DNA from: AP-15 sp963814865
GTDB lineage: Bacteria > Pseudomonadota > Alphaproteobacteria > ATCC43930 > CGMCC-115725
Direction of reading: 5' to 3'
DNA length: 64,000 nucleotides
Assembly: GCA_963814865.1 (NCBI GenBank)
Contig: CAWFEN010000004.1
Coordinates: 1 to 64,000 of the forward strand
The notes beneath the pieces are model-generated. The model saw only the letters and a list, made by a program, of their open reading frames with translations. It was not told the DNA's origin and searched no databases. How positions within the stretch are numbered: the first letter of the stretch is position 1; each line of letters begins with the position of its first letter. Positions 19,642 to 28,349 of the stretch are shown here, piece after piece. The translations under genes and the position numbers were made by a program.

Positions 19642-19715
19642 GAGGCGCCGACGCCGGTGTTACATAACGGCTGCGGCACCACGAGGCAAGGGTGCAGCGG
19701 GCGGGCGGACAGGGC

Positions 19716-20201
19716 CTATTCGCGAAAATTGAGGTATTGCAGCGGCTGCTCGATCTTCAGCCCGCGCACCAGCGCGATCGCATCCTGCAAATCGTCGCGC
19801 TTTTTGCCGGCGACGCGCAGCTCGTCGCCCTGGAGCGACACCTGCACCTTGAGCTTCCTGTCCTTGATCTCGCGGATCAGCTGCCGGGCGAGGTCGGCGC
19901 CGACACCCTGGCGCAGCAAGATCGTCTGCCGCAGCGTGTTGCCCGAGGCTTTTTCCGGCGACTTGTAATCGAGCGCCCCGGGCTCGACCTTGCGCCGCGT
20001 CAGATGCACCCTCAGCAGCTCGTGCATCTGCTTCAGTTTGAGCTCGTCGTCGGCAAGCAGGGTGAGGATCTCTTCCTTGCGCTCGATCGTGCATTTGCTG
20101 CCCTTGAAGTCGAAGCGCGTCGCGATCTCGCGGGTCATCCCGGCAATCGCGTTGTCGACCTCGGCAAGCTCGATCCGCGAGACGATATCAAAGCTCGGCA
20201 T
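19716..20201 (-). CDS. YajQ family nucleotide-binding protein
   Basis: 161 aa, intact, full family length. Starts MPSFDIVSRIELAEVDNAI, then RFDFKGSKCTIERKEEIL and the C-terminal QVSLQGDELRVAGKKRDDLQ, all family hallmarks. YajQ proteins bind nucleic acid or nucleotides, and members in Xanthomonas bind cyclic di-GMP to control transcription; which applies here is unknown. ATG 20201 is chosen because the family invariably begins at this MPSFD-like sequence; the longer frame to 20294 adds non-homologous residues. Confidence 0.92.
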   Translation of the reverse strand: MPSFDIVSRIELAEVDNAIAGMTREIATRFDFKGSKCTIERKEEILTLLADDELKLKQMHELLRVHLTRRKVEPGALDYKSPEKASGNTLRQTILLRQGVGADLARQLIREIKDRKLKVQVSLQGDELRVAGKKRDDLQDAIALVRGLKIEQPLQYLNFRE

Positions 20202-20345
20202 GGACGTCTCCCGCCGGAATGGTCCGGCTTCCGGCCCTGCGATATAGCGCGAATATCGGCTCCAACCAGCGGGTTTCCAGTTTTGTCCCGGCAAATGGCG
20301 GCGGCGCCGTCGTGTCCTCGCCGGCGGCCGGCTCCGAAATTCTGT

Positions 20346-21269
20346 TCACCTCTCGCGGCGAAAGTCGCGCGCCGCCGCTGCGAGCCCCTCCTCGGGCACG
20401 ATTGCGGGCGCCCAGCCGAGCGTGTCGCGGGTCGCGGTGTCGTCCACCTGCAGCGACAATGTCAGGCGGGCTACCAGCGGACCGAGCGCCGGCAGCACGC
20501 GCAGCGGGATGAAGAGGGCGGGCGGCACCGCGAACAGCCGCGCCCGGCGGCCGAGCCCGGCGGCCAGGGCGCCGATCACCTCGCCGATCGATAGGTCGAC
20601 GGCGTCGCGCGCCAGCCATATCCGGCCGGGAGCCGCCGGATGGTCGCAGACGCAGATTGCAAGGTCGATGAGGTTGTCGAGAAAGATCAGGCTGCGGCGG
20701 TTGTCGATGGCGGCCAAGGGCAGCGGCAGCCCGCTCGCAGCGAGCCTGATCAACGCCCGGAAATTGGCCTTGACCCCTGGCCCGTAGACGAGCGGCGGCC
20801 GCAGGATGACGAGTTCGAGGCCGCTTGCCCGCGCCGCCCCCGCCAGCGCCAGCTCGATGGCGAGCTTGCTGTGGCCGTAGGGTGCGCGCGGCCGCGGCGG
20901 GGCGCCCGCGCGAAACGGCGCCCCCGGCCGGGTCGCCTCGCCCATCGCCCGGACCGAGCTCATATGGACGAGCCGCCGTGCCCCGGCGCGCGCCGCGGCA
21001 TGCGCGAGCGCCGCGGCGGCTTCAGCCTCGCGCGCCGCGACAGCATCTTTCGCCCGACGATGCGCCCGGTTGGCCAGGTGGATGACGATGTCGACGCCGG
21101 CGAGAGGATCCGACCAATCGGTCAGCGGACCGATATCGCCGAAGGGACGAAGCTCGACACCGGGGATCGGCTCCGTTGCGGCGCGGGTCAGGCCGAGGAT
21201 GGCGTGGCCCAGCTCGGCGAGGCTGCGGCACAGCGCGCGGCCGATGAAACCCGCCGCGCCGGTCACCAC
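20346..21269 (-). CDS. NAD-dependent epimerase/dehydratase family protein
   Basis: 307 aa extended SDR. The glycine motif VTGAAGFIGRAL is at the very N-terminus. VHMSSVRAMGE carries the catalytic Ser region and YGHSKLA the YxxxK. LRPPLVYGPGVKANFRALI is the usual NAD-sugar epimerase substrate-site segment. It probably acts on an NDP-sugar for envelope polysaccharide; the substrate is not deducible. Start at tandem GTG codons (21269) is uncertain: GGAGGA lies about 15 nt upstream, and the conserved strand begins immediately, so a few residues may be missing. Confidence 0.82.
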   Translation of the reverse strand: MVTGAAGFIGRALCRSLAELGHAILGLTRAATEPIPGVELRPFGDIGPLTDWSDPLAGVDIVIHLANRAHRRAKDAVAAREAEAAAALAHAAARAGARRLVHMSSVRAMGEATRPGAPFRAGAPPRPRAPYGHSKLAIELALAGAARASGLELVILRPPLVYGPGVKANFRALIRLAASGLPLPLAAIDNRRSLIFLDNLIDLAICVCDHPAAPGRIWLARDAVDLSIGEVIGALAAGLGRRARLFAVPPALFIPLRVLPALGPLVARLTLSLQVDDTATRDTLGWAPAIVPEEGLAAAARDFRRER

Positions 21270-21373
21270 GATGCGCGCCAGGCTCCGTCCTCCGATTGCG
21301 CGAGCGATCCGCCAGCAAGGGCATCGGAATTATATATGAACGGCAGGTCAATCGCTTCCGCTTGTTGAGGGCC

Positions 21374-21461
21374 GGAATTTTTCGCGAAATTCACCTCGGC
21401 ACCGCTGGGGATGTCAGAGGCACCGTTGGCTGGCGACGCGGTGAAATTTTCCGCGAAATCC
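21374..21461. repeat. Imperfect inverted repeat in divergent promoter region
   Basis: GGAATTTTTCGCGAAATT (left arm 21374-21395, ending CACC) is mirrored imperfectly by GGTGAAATTTTCCGCGAAAT (right arm 21440-21461) across a 44-bp GC-rich spacer. Each arm also contains its own TTCGCGAA-like palindrome. It lies between the epimerase and hxlR genes and could be a regulatory site or the edge of an old insertion. Confidence 0.45.
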
Positions 21462-21499
21462 GCGTGCCGACCTCTTGAAGCCGGCCTCGGGAGGGTTAC

Positions 21500-21512
21500 T
21501 TGCATCATGCAA
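21500..21512. promoter_or_regulatory. Putative HxlR operator palindrome
   Basis: TTGCATCATGCAA, a perfect 6-1-6 palindrome, lies 20 nt upstream of the chosen hxlR start. HxlR-type winged-helix dimers bind such short palindromes, so autoregulation of the hxlR-efflux operon is likely. Binding itself is inferred. Confidence 0.55.
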
Positions 21513-21531
21513 TCTACGAATAAGGCATCCC

Positions 21532-22044
21532 GTGCAGCGCAAGAGCTTTGGCAACATGCATTGCCCGATCGCCCGCAGCCTCGAACGCGTCGGCGAGTGG
21601 TGGTCGATCCTGATCCTGCGCGACGCCTTTTACGGGCTGACGCGCTTCGACGATTTTCAGAAGAACCTCGGCGTCGCTCCCAACATGCTGACCCGGCGGC
21701 TGAACGCGCTGGTCGAGGCGGGCTTGCTGGAGCGCCGCCGCTACCGCGAACATCCGCCGCGCGACGACTATGTGCTGACCGACCGGGGCCGCGATTTCCA
21801 GCCGGTGCTGCTGGCCTTGCTCGCCTGGGGCAACCGGCACTTCGCTCCGGAAGGGGCCTCGGTGCAGCTCGCCAACACGCGCACCGGTGCTGTGGTCGAG
21901 CCGGCGCTGGTCGACGGCGCCACCGGCGAGGAAATCGCCGGACCCGGTTTTTCGCTGGTTCCCGGACCCGGCGCCGATGACGGGGTGCGCCAGCGCCTCG
22001 CCGAGCGCGGGCATCGGCCTTTTGCGCCGCGGAGCCAGGCGTGA
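21532..22044 (+). CDS. HxlR-family transcriptional regulator
   Basis: 170 aa winged-helix regulator: NMHCPIARSLERVGEWWSIL, LRDAFYGLTRFDDFQKNLG, VAPNMLTRRLNALVEAGLLE and a wing RREHPPRDDY-like segment, all standard for HxlR. The conserved Cys of MHCPIARSLE is present, which in many HxlR proteins senses oxidants or quinones. GTG 21532 gives the usual dozen residues before the Cys; ATG 21556 would start just before it. The stop overlaps the HlyD GTG (GTGA), so it probably represses the pump operon it heads. Confidence 0.88.
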   Translation: MQRKSFGNMHCPIARSLERVGEWWSILILRDAFYGLTRFDDFQKNLGVAPNMLTRRLNALVEAGLLERRRYREHPPRDDYVLTDRGRDFQPVLLALLAWGNRHFAPEGASVQLANTRTGAVVEPALVDGATGEEIAGPGFSLVPGPGADDGVRQRLAERGHRPFAPRSQA

Positions 22045-23174
22045 GCGCGCAAATTCTCGACCGCGCCACAGTTCGCGAGGCCGCGGCAGACATCCTGCCG
22101 GGCATCGTGGGCGGCCGGCGACGCCTGCGCCTGAACCGGCGCCTCGCCCTCGCCATGCTCGGCCTGATCGCTATCGGCGGGGCTGCCGGGTGGGGCTGGA
22201 ACTGGTGGCAGGTCGGCCGCTTCATCGAGACCACCGACGACGCCTATGTCGGCGGCAACGTGACCACCCTGTCGCCGCACGTCGCCGGCTTCGTCGGGAA
22301 GATCCTGGTCGGCGACAACGATTTCGTCAGGGCCGGGCAGCTGCTGGTCGAGCTCGACGACCGCGACTACAAGGCCGCTCTGGCGCATGCCGGGGCCGTG
22401 GTCCGGCACCAGAATGCGGCGCTCGCCAATCTGCACGCGAAATACGCGCTGCAGCAATCGATCATCGAACAGGCCCGGGCCGAGTTGGCGGCCAAACAGG
22501 CCGAGGCCGGCTATGCGCGCGCCGACGCCGCCCGCTACCACGCGCTGGCGGTGACCAGCTTCGGCTCGCTGCAGAACGACCAGAAGGCATTTGCCGCCGA
22601 TCGGCAGGCGGAAGCCGCGGTCCACGCCTCCGCGGCCGGTCTCGACGCCGCAACGCAGCAGCTCGCCGTCATCGACACCGAGATCGCCGAAACCCAGGCG
22701 AGCCAGGCCCAGGCGCAGGCCGATCTGCGCAGCGCCGAGCTCGATCTCGCCTACACCAAAATCCGCGCGCCGATCGACGGCTATGTCGGCGACCGTGCCG
22801 CCCAGATCGGTGCCTATGCAACTGTCGGCACGGCCTTGCTGTCGATCGTCCCGGCCCACGGGCTGTGGGTCGACGCCAATTTCAAGGAGGACGAGCTGGC
22901 GCGGATGCGGCCGGGGCAACCGGTCTCCTTTGTCGCCGACGTGCTGCCCGGCCGCAAATTCGCAGGCCGGGTGCTGAGCCTCGCCCCGGCGACGGGGGCG
23001 ATCTTCAGCGTGATCCCGCCGGAAAACGCGACCGGCAACTTCACCAAGATCGTGCAGCGCGTCCCGGTGCGCATCCTGGTGGCTGACGGCGACGGAACCC
23101 TGGGGCTGCTGCGCCCCGGCCTGTCGACGACGGTCACGGTCGACACGCGCAGTTCGGCCGAGGCCGGCAGATGA
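22041..23174 (+). CDS. EmrA-type HlyD-family membrane fusion protein
   Basis: 377 aa periplasmic adaptor. One N-terminal transmembrane helix (around LALAMLGLIAIGGAAGWGWN) precedes the beta-barrel and lipoyl segments TTDDAYVGGNVTTLSPHVAG and VGDNDFVRAGQLLVELDDRD. A long alpha-helical hairpin (residues about 110-220) is followed by DLAYTKIRAPIDGYVGDRAA. Together with the following MFS protein it would form an EmrAB-like tripartite efflux pump; the outer-membrane channel is not in the window. GTG start overlaps the HxlR stop and ATGA links it to the MFS gene. Confidence 0.9.
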   Translation: MSAQILDRATVREAAADILPGIVGGRRRLRLNRRLALAMLGLIAIGGAAGWGWNWWQVGRFIETTDDAYVGGNVTTLSPHVAGFVGKILVGDNDFVRAGQLLVELDDRDYKAALAHAGAVVRHQNAALANLHAKYALQQSIIEQARAELAAKQAEAGYARADAARYHALAVTSFGSLQNDQKAFAADRQAEAAVHASAAGLDAATQQLAVIDTEIAETQASQAQAQADLRSAELDLAYTKIRAPIDGYVGDRAAQIGAYATVGTALLSIVPAHGLWVDANFKEDELARMRPGQPVSFVADVLPGRKFAGRVLSLAPATGAIFSVIPPENATGNFTKIVQRVPVRILVADGDGTLGLLRPGLSTTVTVDTRSSAEAGR

Positions 23175-24730
23175 CCGCGCCGGCGCAGCCCGCGGCCCCG
23201 AGCATCGTCCCGTTCGCGGTCATGTGCGTCGGCATGTTCGTGGCATTGCTCGACATCCAGATCGTCGCCTCGTCGTTGCAGGATATCGGCGGCGGGCTGT
23301 CGGCGGCGCAGGACCAGATCAGCTGGGTGCAGACCGCCTATCTGATCGCCGAGATCATCGTGATCCCGCTGTCCGGCTGGCTGACCCGGGTGTTCTCGAC
23401 GCGCTGGCTGTTCGCCGCCTCGGCGATGGGGTTCACGATCGCCAGCCTCCTATGCGCGCTCGCCTGGAGCATCGAGAGCATGATCGTGTTCCGCGCGCTG
23501 CAAGGGCTGCTCGGCGCGTCGATGATCCCGACCGTCTTCACCTCGTCCTTCCATTACTTTCAGGGCCAGCGCCGGGTCTATTCGGCGGCGGTGATCGGCA
23601 CGATCGCATCGGTGGCGCCGACCCTCGGGCCGGTGATCGGCGGCTGGATCACCGATACGCTCGACTGGCGCTGGCTGTTCTACATCAACCTGGCGCCCGG
23701 GCTGATCGTCGCCGTGACCGTGCCGCTGCTGGTCAGGATCGACCGCCCCGACCTGGCGCTGCTGAAGGGCGCCGATTATCCTGGGATGATCCTGCTGGCG
23801 CTGGCGCTCGGCACGCTCGAATACGTGCTCGAGGAGGGTGCGCGCTGGAACTGGTTCGACGATACGACGATCAGGGCCTGCGCCTTCGTCGCCGGCGCAT
23901 CGGGAATTCTGTTTGCCGTCCGCAGCCTGACCTTTGCGCGCCCGGTCGTCGATCTGCGCGCGCTCGGCGACCGCAATTTCTCGCTCGGCTGCCTGCTGTC
24001 CTTCGTCACCGGGATCGGCATCTTTTCGACGATCTACCTGACGCCGCTGTTCTTGGGCTATGTGCGGGGCTTCAGCGCCTGGCAGACCGGCACCGCGATC
24101 TTTTCGACCGGCGCCGCCTCGCTCGTCGGCGTGCCGATCTACGTGGCGCTCGCCCGCCGGATGGATACGCGCTGGCTGATGATGTTCGGCCTGGCGAGCT
24201 TCGGCGCGGCGATGTGGTCGTTCAGCTTCATCACCCATGAATGGGGCGCGGCGGAACTGCTGATCCCGCAGTTGCTGCGCGGGTTCCCGCAGGTCTTCGC
24301 GGTGGCGCCGAGCGTGACCCTCGGTCTCGGCAGCCTGCCGCCCGAGCGGCTCAAATACGCGAGCGGCCTGTTCAACATGATGCGCAATCTCGGCGGCGCG
24401 GTCGGCATCGCGGTGTGCGGCGCGATCCTCAACGACCGCACCAACCTGCATTTCCTGACCATCGCATCGAATTTGACGCCGGCCAACGGCGCGATGGAGC
24501 GGCTGCTGCACGGCCTGACCGACCGCTATGCCGCCGCTCTCGGCAGCCCCGCCGCCGGGCACGCCGCCGCGCTGTCGCAGCTCTGGCATCTCGCCTATCG
24601 CGAGGCCCAGACCCTGGCCTATGCCGACGCCTTCCGCGCCATCATGGTCGCCTTCATGATCGCCACCCTGGTGGTGCCGCTGATGCGCAAGGTCGCCGCT
24701 CCAAAATCGCCGCCGGCCGAGGCCCGCTGA
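23171..24730 (+). CDS. EmrB/QacA-type MFS drug transporter (DHA2, 14 helices)
   Basis: 519 aa, 14 predicted helices, DHA2 subfamily. Early motif VALLDIQIVASSLQDIGGGL with the D1 region, ISWVQTAYLIAEIIVIPLSG, the motif C-like APTLGPVIGGWITD and LDWRWLFYINLAPGL are typical of EmrB. It exports hydrophobic drugs, phenolics or fatty acids by proton antiport. The final gene of the hxlR-emrAB-like operon; its start ATG overlaps the adaptor stop. It converges on the next HlyD gene across about 160 bp. Confidence 0.92.
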   Translation: MTAPAQPAAPSIVPFAVMCVGMFVALLDIQIVASSLQDIGGGLSAAQDQISWVQTAYLIAEIIVIPLSGWLTRVFSTRWLFAASAMGFTIASLLCALAWSIESMIVFRALQGLLGASMIPTVFTSSFHYFQGQRRVYSAAVIGTIASVAPTLGPVIGGWITDTLDWRWLFYINLAPGLIVAVTVPLLVRIDRPDLALLKGADYPGMILLALALGTLEYVLEEGARWNWFDDTTIRACAFVAGASGILFAVRSLTFARPVVDLRALGDRNFSLGCLLSFVTGIGIFSTIYLTPLFLGYVRGFSAWQTGTAIFSTGAASLVGVPIYVALARRMDTRWLMMFGLASFGAAMWSFSFITHEWGAAELLIPQLLRGFPQVFAVAPSVTLGLGSLPPERLKYASGLFNMMRNLGGAVGIAVCGAILNDRTNLHFLTIASNLTPANGAMERLLHGLTDRYAAALGSPAAGHAAALSQLWHLAYREAQTLAYADAFRAIMVAFMIATLVVPLMRKVAAPKSPPAEAR

Positions 24731-24771
24731 CCCCTCGTTCACCGGCGCGGCTGACGCCGGGAGTTGCGTCG

Positions 24772-24786
24772 GGCGCGAGACGCGCC
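24772..24786. terminator. Short GC hairpin between convergent pump operons
   Basis: GGCGCG-AGA-CGCGCC forms a perfect 6-bp stem with a 3-nt loop 42 nt past the MFS stop, between convergent genes. No T run follows on either side, so intrinsic termination is only a possibility. Confidence 0.3.
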
Positions 24787-24892
24787 ATAGCGGCAGCCTT
24801 AAGACACGTCCGCATGAATACCGGGTCTGCCGGGATGTTCGGTCGGCAGGGGATCGGCGGCCGGAGCTTTGCCGAAGACGCTATCCTCAGGG

Positions 24893-25852
24893 CTAACGCT
24901 GCCGCTCGATCTGGACCGTCGCGGTCATCCCGGCGGCCAGGCGCACGCCGCGCGGCACCTGGTCGATGTGGATGTGCACCGGGATGCGCTGCGCCAGTCG
25001 TACCCAGGTGAAGATCGGATTGACGGTTGCGAGCCCTTGGCGGTCGGGCTGGGCGTTGGTCACGTCGATCGCCCGGGCAAAGCTGCCCACATGGCCACGG
25101 ACGATTTGGTGGTAGCCCATCAGCTTGATCGTCGCCGGATCGCCGATGCGAATGGCTTCGAGATTATTCTCCTCGAAATAGCCGTCGACCCAGAATGAAT
25201 CGGCGTCGACCAGGGAGATCAGGCTCTCGCCGACCGTCGCGTAGTCGCCCCGATGAGCCAACAGGTTGGTCACATAGCCGTTGACCGGCGAGCGGATCTC
25301 GGTGCGCCGCAGATCGACCCGCGCCTGATCGAGATGGGCCACCGCCTGCTGGTAGGCCGCTCGCGCGGCGAGCGCATTGCTCTCGAAAGTCTGCTTTTCC
25401 TCGACCGTCGCCGACAATGTGGTGAGCGCGCGGCGCCGCGCCGCCTCGCGCTCGGCATTCTCGGCGCTGGCCTGCGCCTGCTGCACCGACGCCTCGGCCA
25501 GGCTGACCGCGATCTTGTAGTTGGTCGGGTCGATGACCATCAGCATTTGGCCCTTGCTCACGAGCTGGTTGTCCGCGACCGGCAGCGACACGATTTCTCC
25601 GGCGATCTGCGGCGCGATCGTTACGACATAGGCGCGCACTGTGCTGTCGCGCGTCCACGGTGCGGCCACATAGGCATTCCACATTGCGCGGCCGAGGACG
25701 AGCGCGAGCGCGACCGCGGCCAGGGTGATCAGAAACGGCAGAATCCGAACGCGCCGCCGCCGCGGCGTGCCAGCGGAGTTCAGCTGCGGCAGATCGTCGA
25801 GATCGCTCGTCGGCTCCGTGGTTTCCTTGGACCTGAGCTCGACGTCGTTCAT
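24893..25852 (-). CDS. AaeA-type HlyD-family membrane fusion protein
   Basis: 319 aa. One N-terminal helix (ILPFLITLAAVALALVLGRA) then the AaeA-like lipoyl and hairpin pattern: APWTRDSTVRAYVVTIAPQI, VADNQLVSKGQMLMVIDPTN, VDLRRTEIRSPVNGYVTNLL and DADSFWVDGYFEENNLEAIR. It pairs with the FUSC permease upstream to export aromatic acids in characterised AaeAB systems. ATG 25852 is 8 nt past the DUF1656 stop. Same three-gene order as aaeXAB-like loci but with the permease first. Confidence 0.88.
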   Translation of the reverse strand: MNDVELRSKETTEPTSDLDDLPQLNSAGTPRRRRVRILPFLITLAAVALALVLGRAMWNAYVAAPWTRDSTVRAYVVTIAPQIAGEIVSLPVADNQLVSKGQMLMVIDPTNYKIAVSLAEASVQQAQASAENAEREAARRRALTTLSATVEEKQTFESNALAARAAYQQAVAHLDQARVDLRRTEIRSPVNGYVTNLLAHRGDYATVGESLISLVDADSFWVDGYFEENNLEAIRIGDPATIKLMGYHQIVRGHVGSFARAIDVTNAQPDRQGLATVNPIFTWVRLAQRIPVHIHIDQVPRGVRLAAGMTATVQIERQR

Positions 25853-25860
25853 CTTCGCCT

Positions 25861-26064
25861 TCAGCGCCCGAAAACGAGGACCATGGACGACAGCACGATC
25901 ACATAGACGGCAAACCCGAACAAGGCGGGGTGCCAGACATAGCGCAAAAGGTCGACAGCATCGGCCGCGCGGCGGATCACCATCACGATCACCCAGGCGG
26001 CGATCATCATCAGCGCTATCGGCGCGACATAGACGCCGAAGAGGTCGATCTCCGAGAACCTCAC
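25861..26064 (-). CDS. DUF1656 (AaeX-like) small membrane protein
   Basis: 67 aa with two transmembrane helices: VYVAPIALMMIAAWVIVMVI and ALFGFAVYVIVLSSMVLVF, starting with the DUF1656 signature FSEIDLFGVYVAP. Its role in AaeAB-like pumps is unproven, but it nearly always accompanies them. The GTG start at 26064 overlaps the FUSC stop (GTGA). Confidence 0.88.
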   Translation of the reverse strand: MRFSEIDLFGVYVAPIALMMIAAWVIVMVIRRAADAVDLLRYVWHPALFGFAVYVIVLSSMVLVFGR

Positions 26065-28112
26065 CGCGGCGCTCGATCATCGAAATACGCCGAATATTGA
26101 GCGAGGGCCTCCGACATTGCAAGGATGGCCGCCCGCGCGCGCATGGCCGCCACGTCGCCTCCGCCGTCCTCGACGAGGCCTCGATCGAGCCGGCCGAGTT
26201 GCGTGATTGCCGTCCGACTGTCGCCCCGCGCGACCGCGGCGAGCACCGCAGGCAATTCGGCATTGAAACCGGCGGGTCCGGCAAAGCTTCGCAGGCGAAT
26301 GATTTCGCTGCCGGTGGCGAGCACCGCCACCAGCCGCGCCCGATCCTCCAGGCTGGCCGCCTCCGGCAGCACCGACAAGCGGGAATACACGGAGCCTTCC
26401 CAATCCTCCTGCGTCGGGAGCGTCGGACGCGCCGCCAGTCGGCGCAAATCTCGCAATGACAAAGCCAGCAGGCGACGGATGCGGAACGCCGGCGACAATG
26501 GCGGCACCAGACGGAACGCGAGCATCGCCGCCCCCAACCCGGCAAGGATCGCCATCGCCGAGTTGTAAAATTGCTGAGTGTCGTAGCTGTTGGGATCCTG
26601 CGGCGCGAGGATCGGGATAAAGATCCCGGTCATCGCGGTGAACAGCCCGGTCTGCCAGGGCAACGCCATCATCGCGCCGGTCGGGACCAGGTAGAGCCCG
26701 ATGACCGCGCTGAAGCCCAGATACGTCACGACGTCGGGCAACACGGCAAATTTGACCACCGCCGCGGCAATCGTGGTCAGAAATACGCCCAGCATAAAGC
26801 TGGTGGCTGCGGCATAGGCCTGCTCGGCCCTCGGGGCGAACAGGATAATGCCGATCGAGGCAAACGCGATCGCCGAGGTCCCGCCCGGCCAGGCGGTGAT
26901 GATCCAAAACAGTGCAACCGCGCCGATCGTCAGCGCGGCCCGACCGGCATTGACCAGGGCCGGCAACCAATCCGGCACGCGCAGCCGCGCCATCCGGTGT
27001 TTCGATGAGACGCGCGCCGGATCCGCCGTCAGCAACGCCAGCCCGTTGAGCGCGAGCGAGATGCCGCGCAATGCCTCGGCGGTGCGGTCGGCGAGAAGGC
27101 GCAGCGATGGGGTCGCAGCCGGCTGTTCCGCCAATGTGCGCATCGCCGCGCCGCACTGCCGCGCCAGGTGCGACGGCGCCGACACCCAGCCGGGCGCGCT
27201 GACGTCCACCGGCGCCGACCAAAACGCCGGCGGCAGTTGGCGCAGAACGATTTCGCTGTCGGCGCGGCCCGCCTCGGACGACACTTGTTCCAGGTGGTGC
27301 GCCGCGGTGCGCCAGGCCGCCAGTGCTGCGAACAGGCCATCGAGCGCGTCCTGCAAGGTGCGCGAACGGTAGTGCAGGCCGGACGATTCGCCGATCGCCT
27401 GATCGATGACCGGATCCAGCGCAATGACCCTTCCGATCAGCCGGTGACGGGTCTCGCGCGTTTCAGCCTGGCGCGAACCCGTCAGGCGCAGTGTCCGGGC
27501 GAGCCGGCCGCTGATTTCGGCCGCGAGGCCGGCGAATTGCACCGCCAGCCGGCGGCGCGCCGTCCCGAAATCGGTCCCGGCGAGGACGATGCCGGCGCAG
27601 ACGATGCCGGTGCAGATCTCGGTGGCGCGTTCGACGGCGAAGGTAAAGGCCTGCCCGTTCGGGCCGCCGACCGCACCAAGCTCATCACTGGCGATAATCG
27701 CTGCCGTAAAGCCGGCGAGGGCCGCGGCATAGGCGGCAAAGTTGCGCAGCACCGTTGCGATGAGGGCGCAGACCGCCGCCCACAGCGCCAGCCCGATAAG
27801 AAAGCCGGCACGGCTCTGCGGGAAGAGAGCCGTCAACACGACCGCCGCCACCGCTCCGATCACGGTGCCGATCAGTCGGAACCAGCCCTTGCGCAGCGAC
27901 GCGCCGAGCTGCGGCTGGCAGACCATCGCAGCGGTCGTTCCGGCCCAGAACGGGTTGCCGAGCTCGAGCCAGAAGGCGACATAGAGTGCGAGGCTCACCG
28001 AGACCCACAGGCGCAGCCCGAACAGCAGCGCCGGGCCGGCGGTCTGCGCCCATTGCGCCAAGGGTCCGGGAGTATCGGGGGCACCTGGTGGTGCGTTTGC
28101 CGTCTGAGCCAT
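26061..28112 (-). CDS. FUSC-family (AaeB-like) aromatic-acid efflux permease
   Basis: About 683 aa from ATG 28112. Two membrane halves, each with several helices, flank a cytoplasmic region. N-half: LYVAFWLELGNPFWAGTTAA, VCQPQLGASLRKGWFRLIGT and GAVAAVVLTALFPQSRAGFL. C-half: ALFWIITAWPGGTSAIAFAS and GLYLVPTGAMMALPWQTGLF. These are FUSC hallmarks. Upstream residues of the longer frame (to 28214) lack homology-like features, and the MAQTAN start gives the normal N-terminus, though no clear Shine-Dalgarno is seen. First gene of the pump operon. Confidence 0.88.
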   Translation of the reverse strand: MAQTANAPPGAPDTPGPLAQWAQTAGPALLFGLRLWVSVSLALYVAFWLELGNPFWAGTTAAMVCQPQLGASLRKGWFRLIGTVIGAVAAVVLTALFPQSRAGFLIGLALWAAVCALIATVLRNFAAYAAALAGFTAAIIASDELGAVGGPNGQAFTFAVERATEICTGIVCAGIVLAGTDFGTARRRLAVQFAGLAAEISGRLARTLRLTGSRQAETRETRHRLIGRVIALDPVIDQAIGESSGLHYRSRTLQDALDGLFAALAAWRTAAHHLEQVSSEAGRADSEIVLRQLPPAFWSAPVDVSAPGWVSAPSHLARQCGAAMRTLAEQPAATPSLRLLADRTAEALRGISLALNGLALLTADPARVSSKHRMARLRVPDWLPALVNAGRAALTIGAVALFWIITAWPGGTSAIAFASIGIILFAPRAEQAYAAATSFMLGVFLTTIAAAVVKFAVLPDVVTYLGFSAVIGLYLVPTGAMMALPWQTGLFTAMTGIFIPILAPQDPNSYDTQQFYNSAMAILAGLGAAMLAFRLVPPLSPAFRIRRLLALSLRDLRRLAARPTLPTQEDWEGSVYSRLSVLPEAASLEDRARLVAVLATGSEIIRLRSFAGPAGFNAELPAVLAAVARGDSRTAITQLGRLDRGLVEDGGGDVAAMRARAAILAMSEALAQYSAYFDDRAPR

Positions 28113-28349
28113 TGGCAATATCGGGACCGATCCGCGCACGCCGGTCCGGATCGATCCGTTGAGCGATCCGCGGGCCAGATTGAAGCAGACCGTGCAAGCC
28201 GCGGCGAATGTCAACCACCTGACTTGCCGCGATCCGCTCGCCGGTGCTGGGGTCCGCGGCGCGCGCCCATTGATCGGTCGAGCCGTGTTGCGCTATTTGG
28301 ACGGTGATCGAGCCCCGGTGCCGACTTCCGCCGCTTCGGAGATCCGCTG

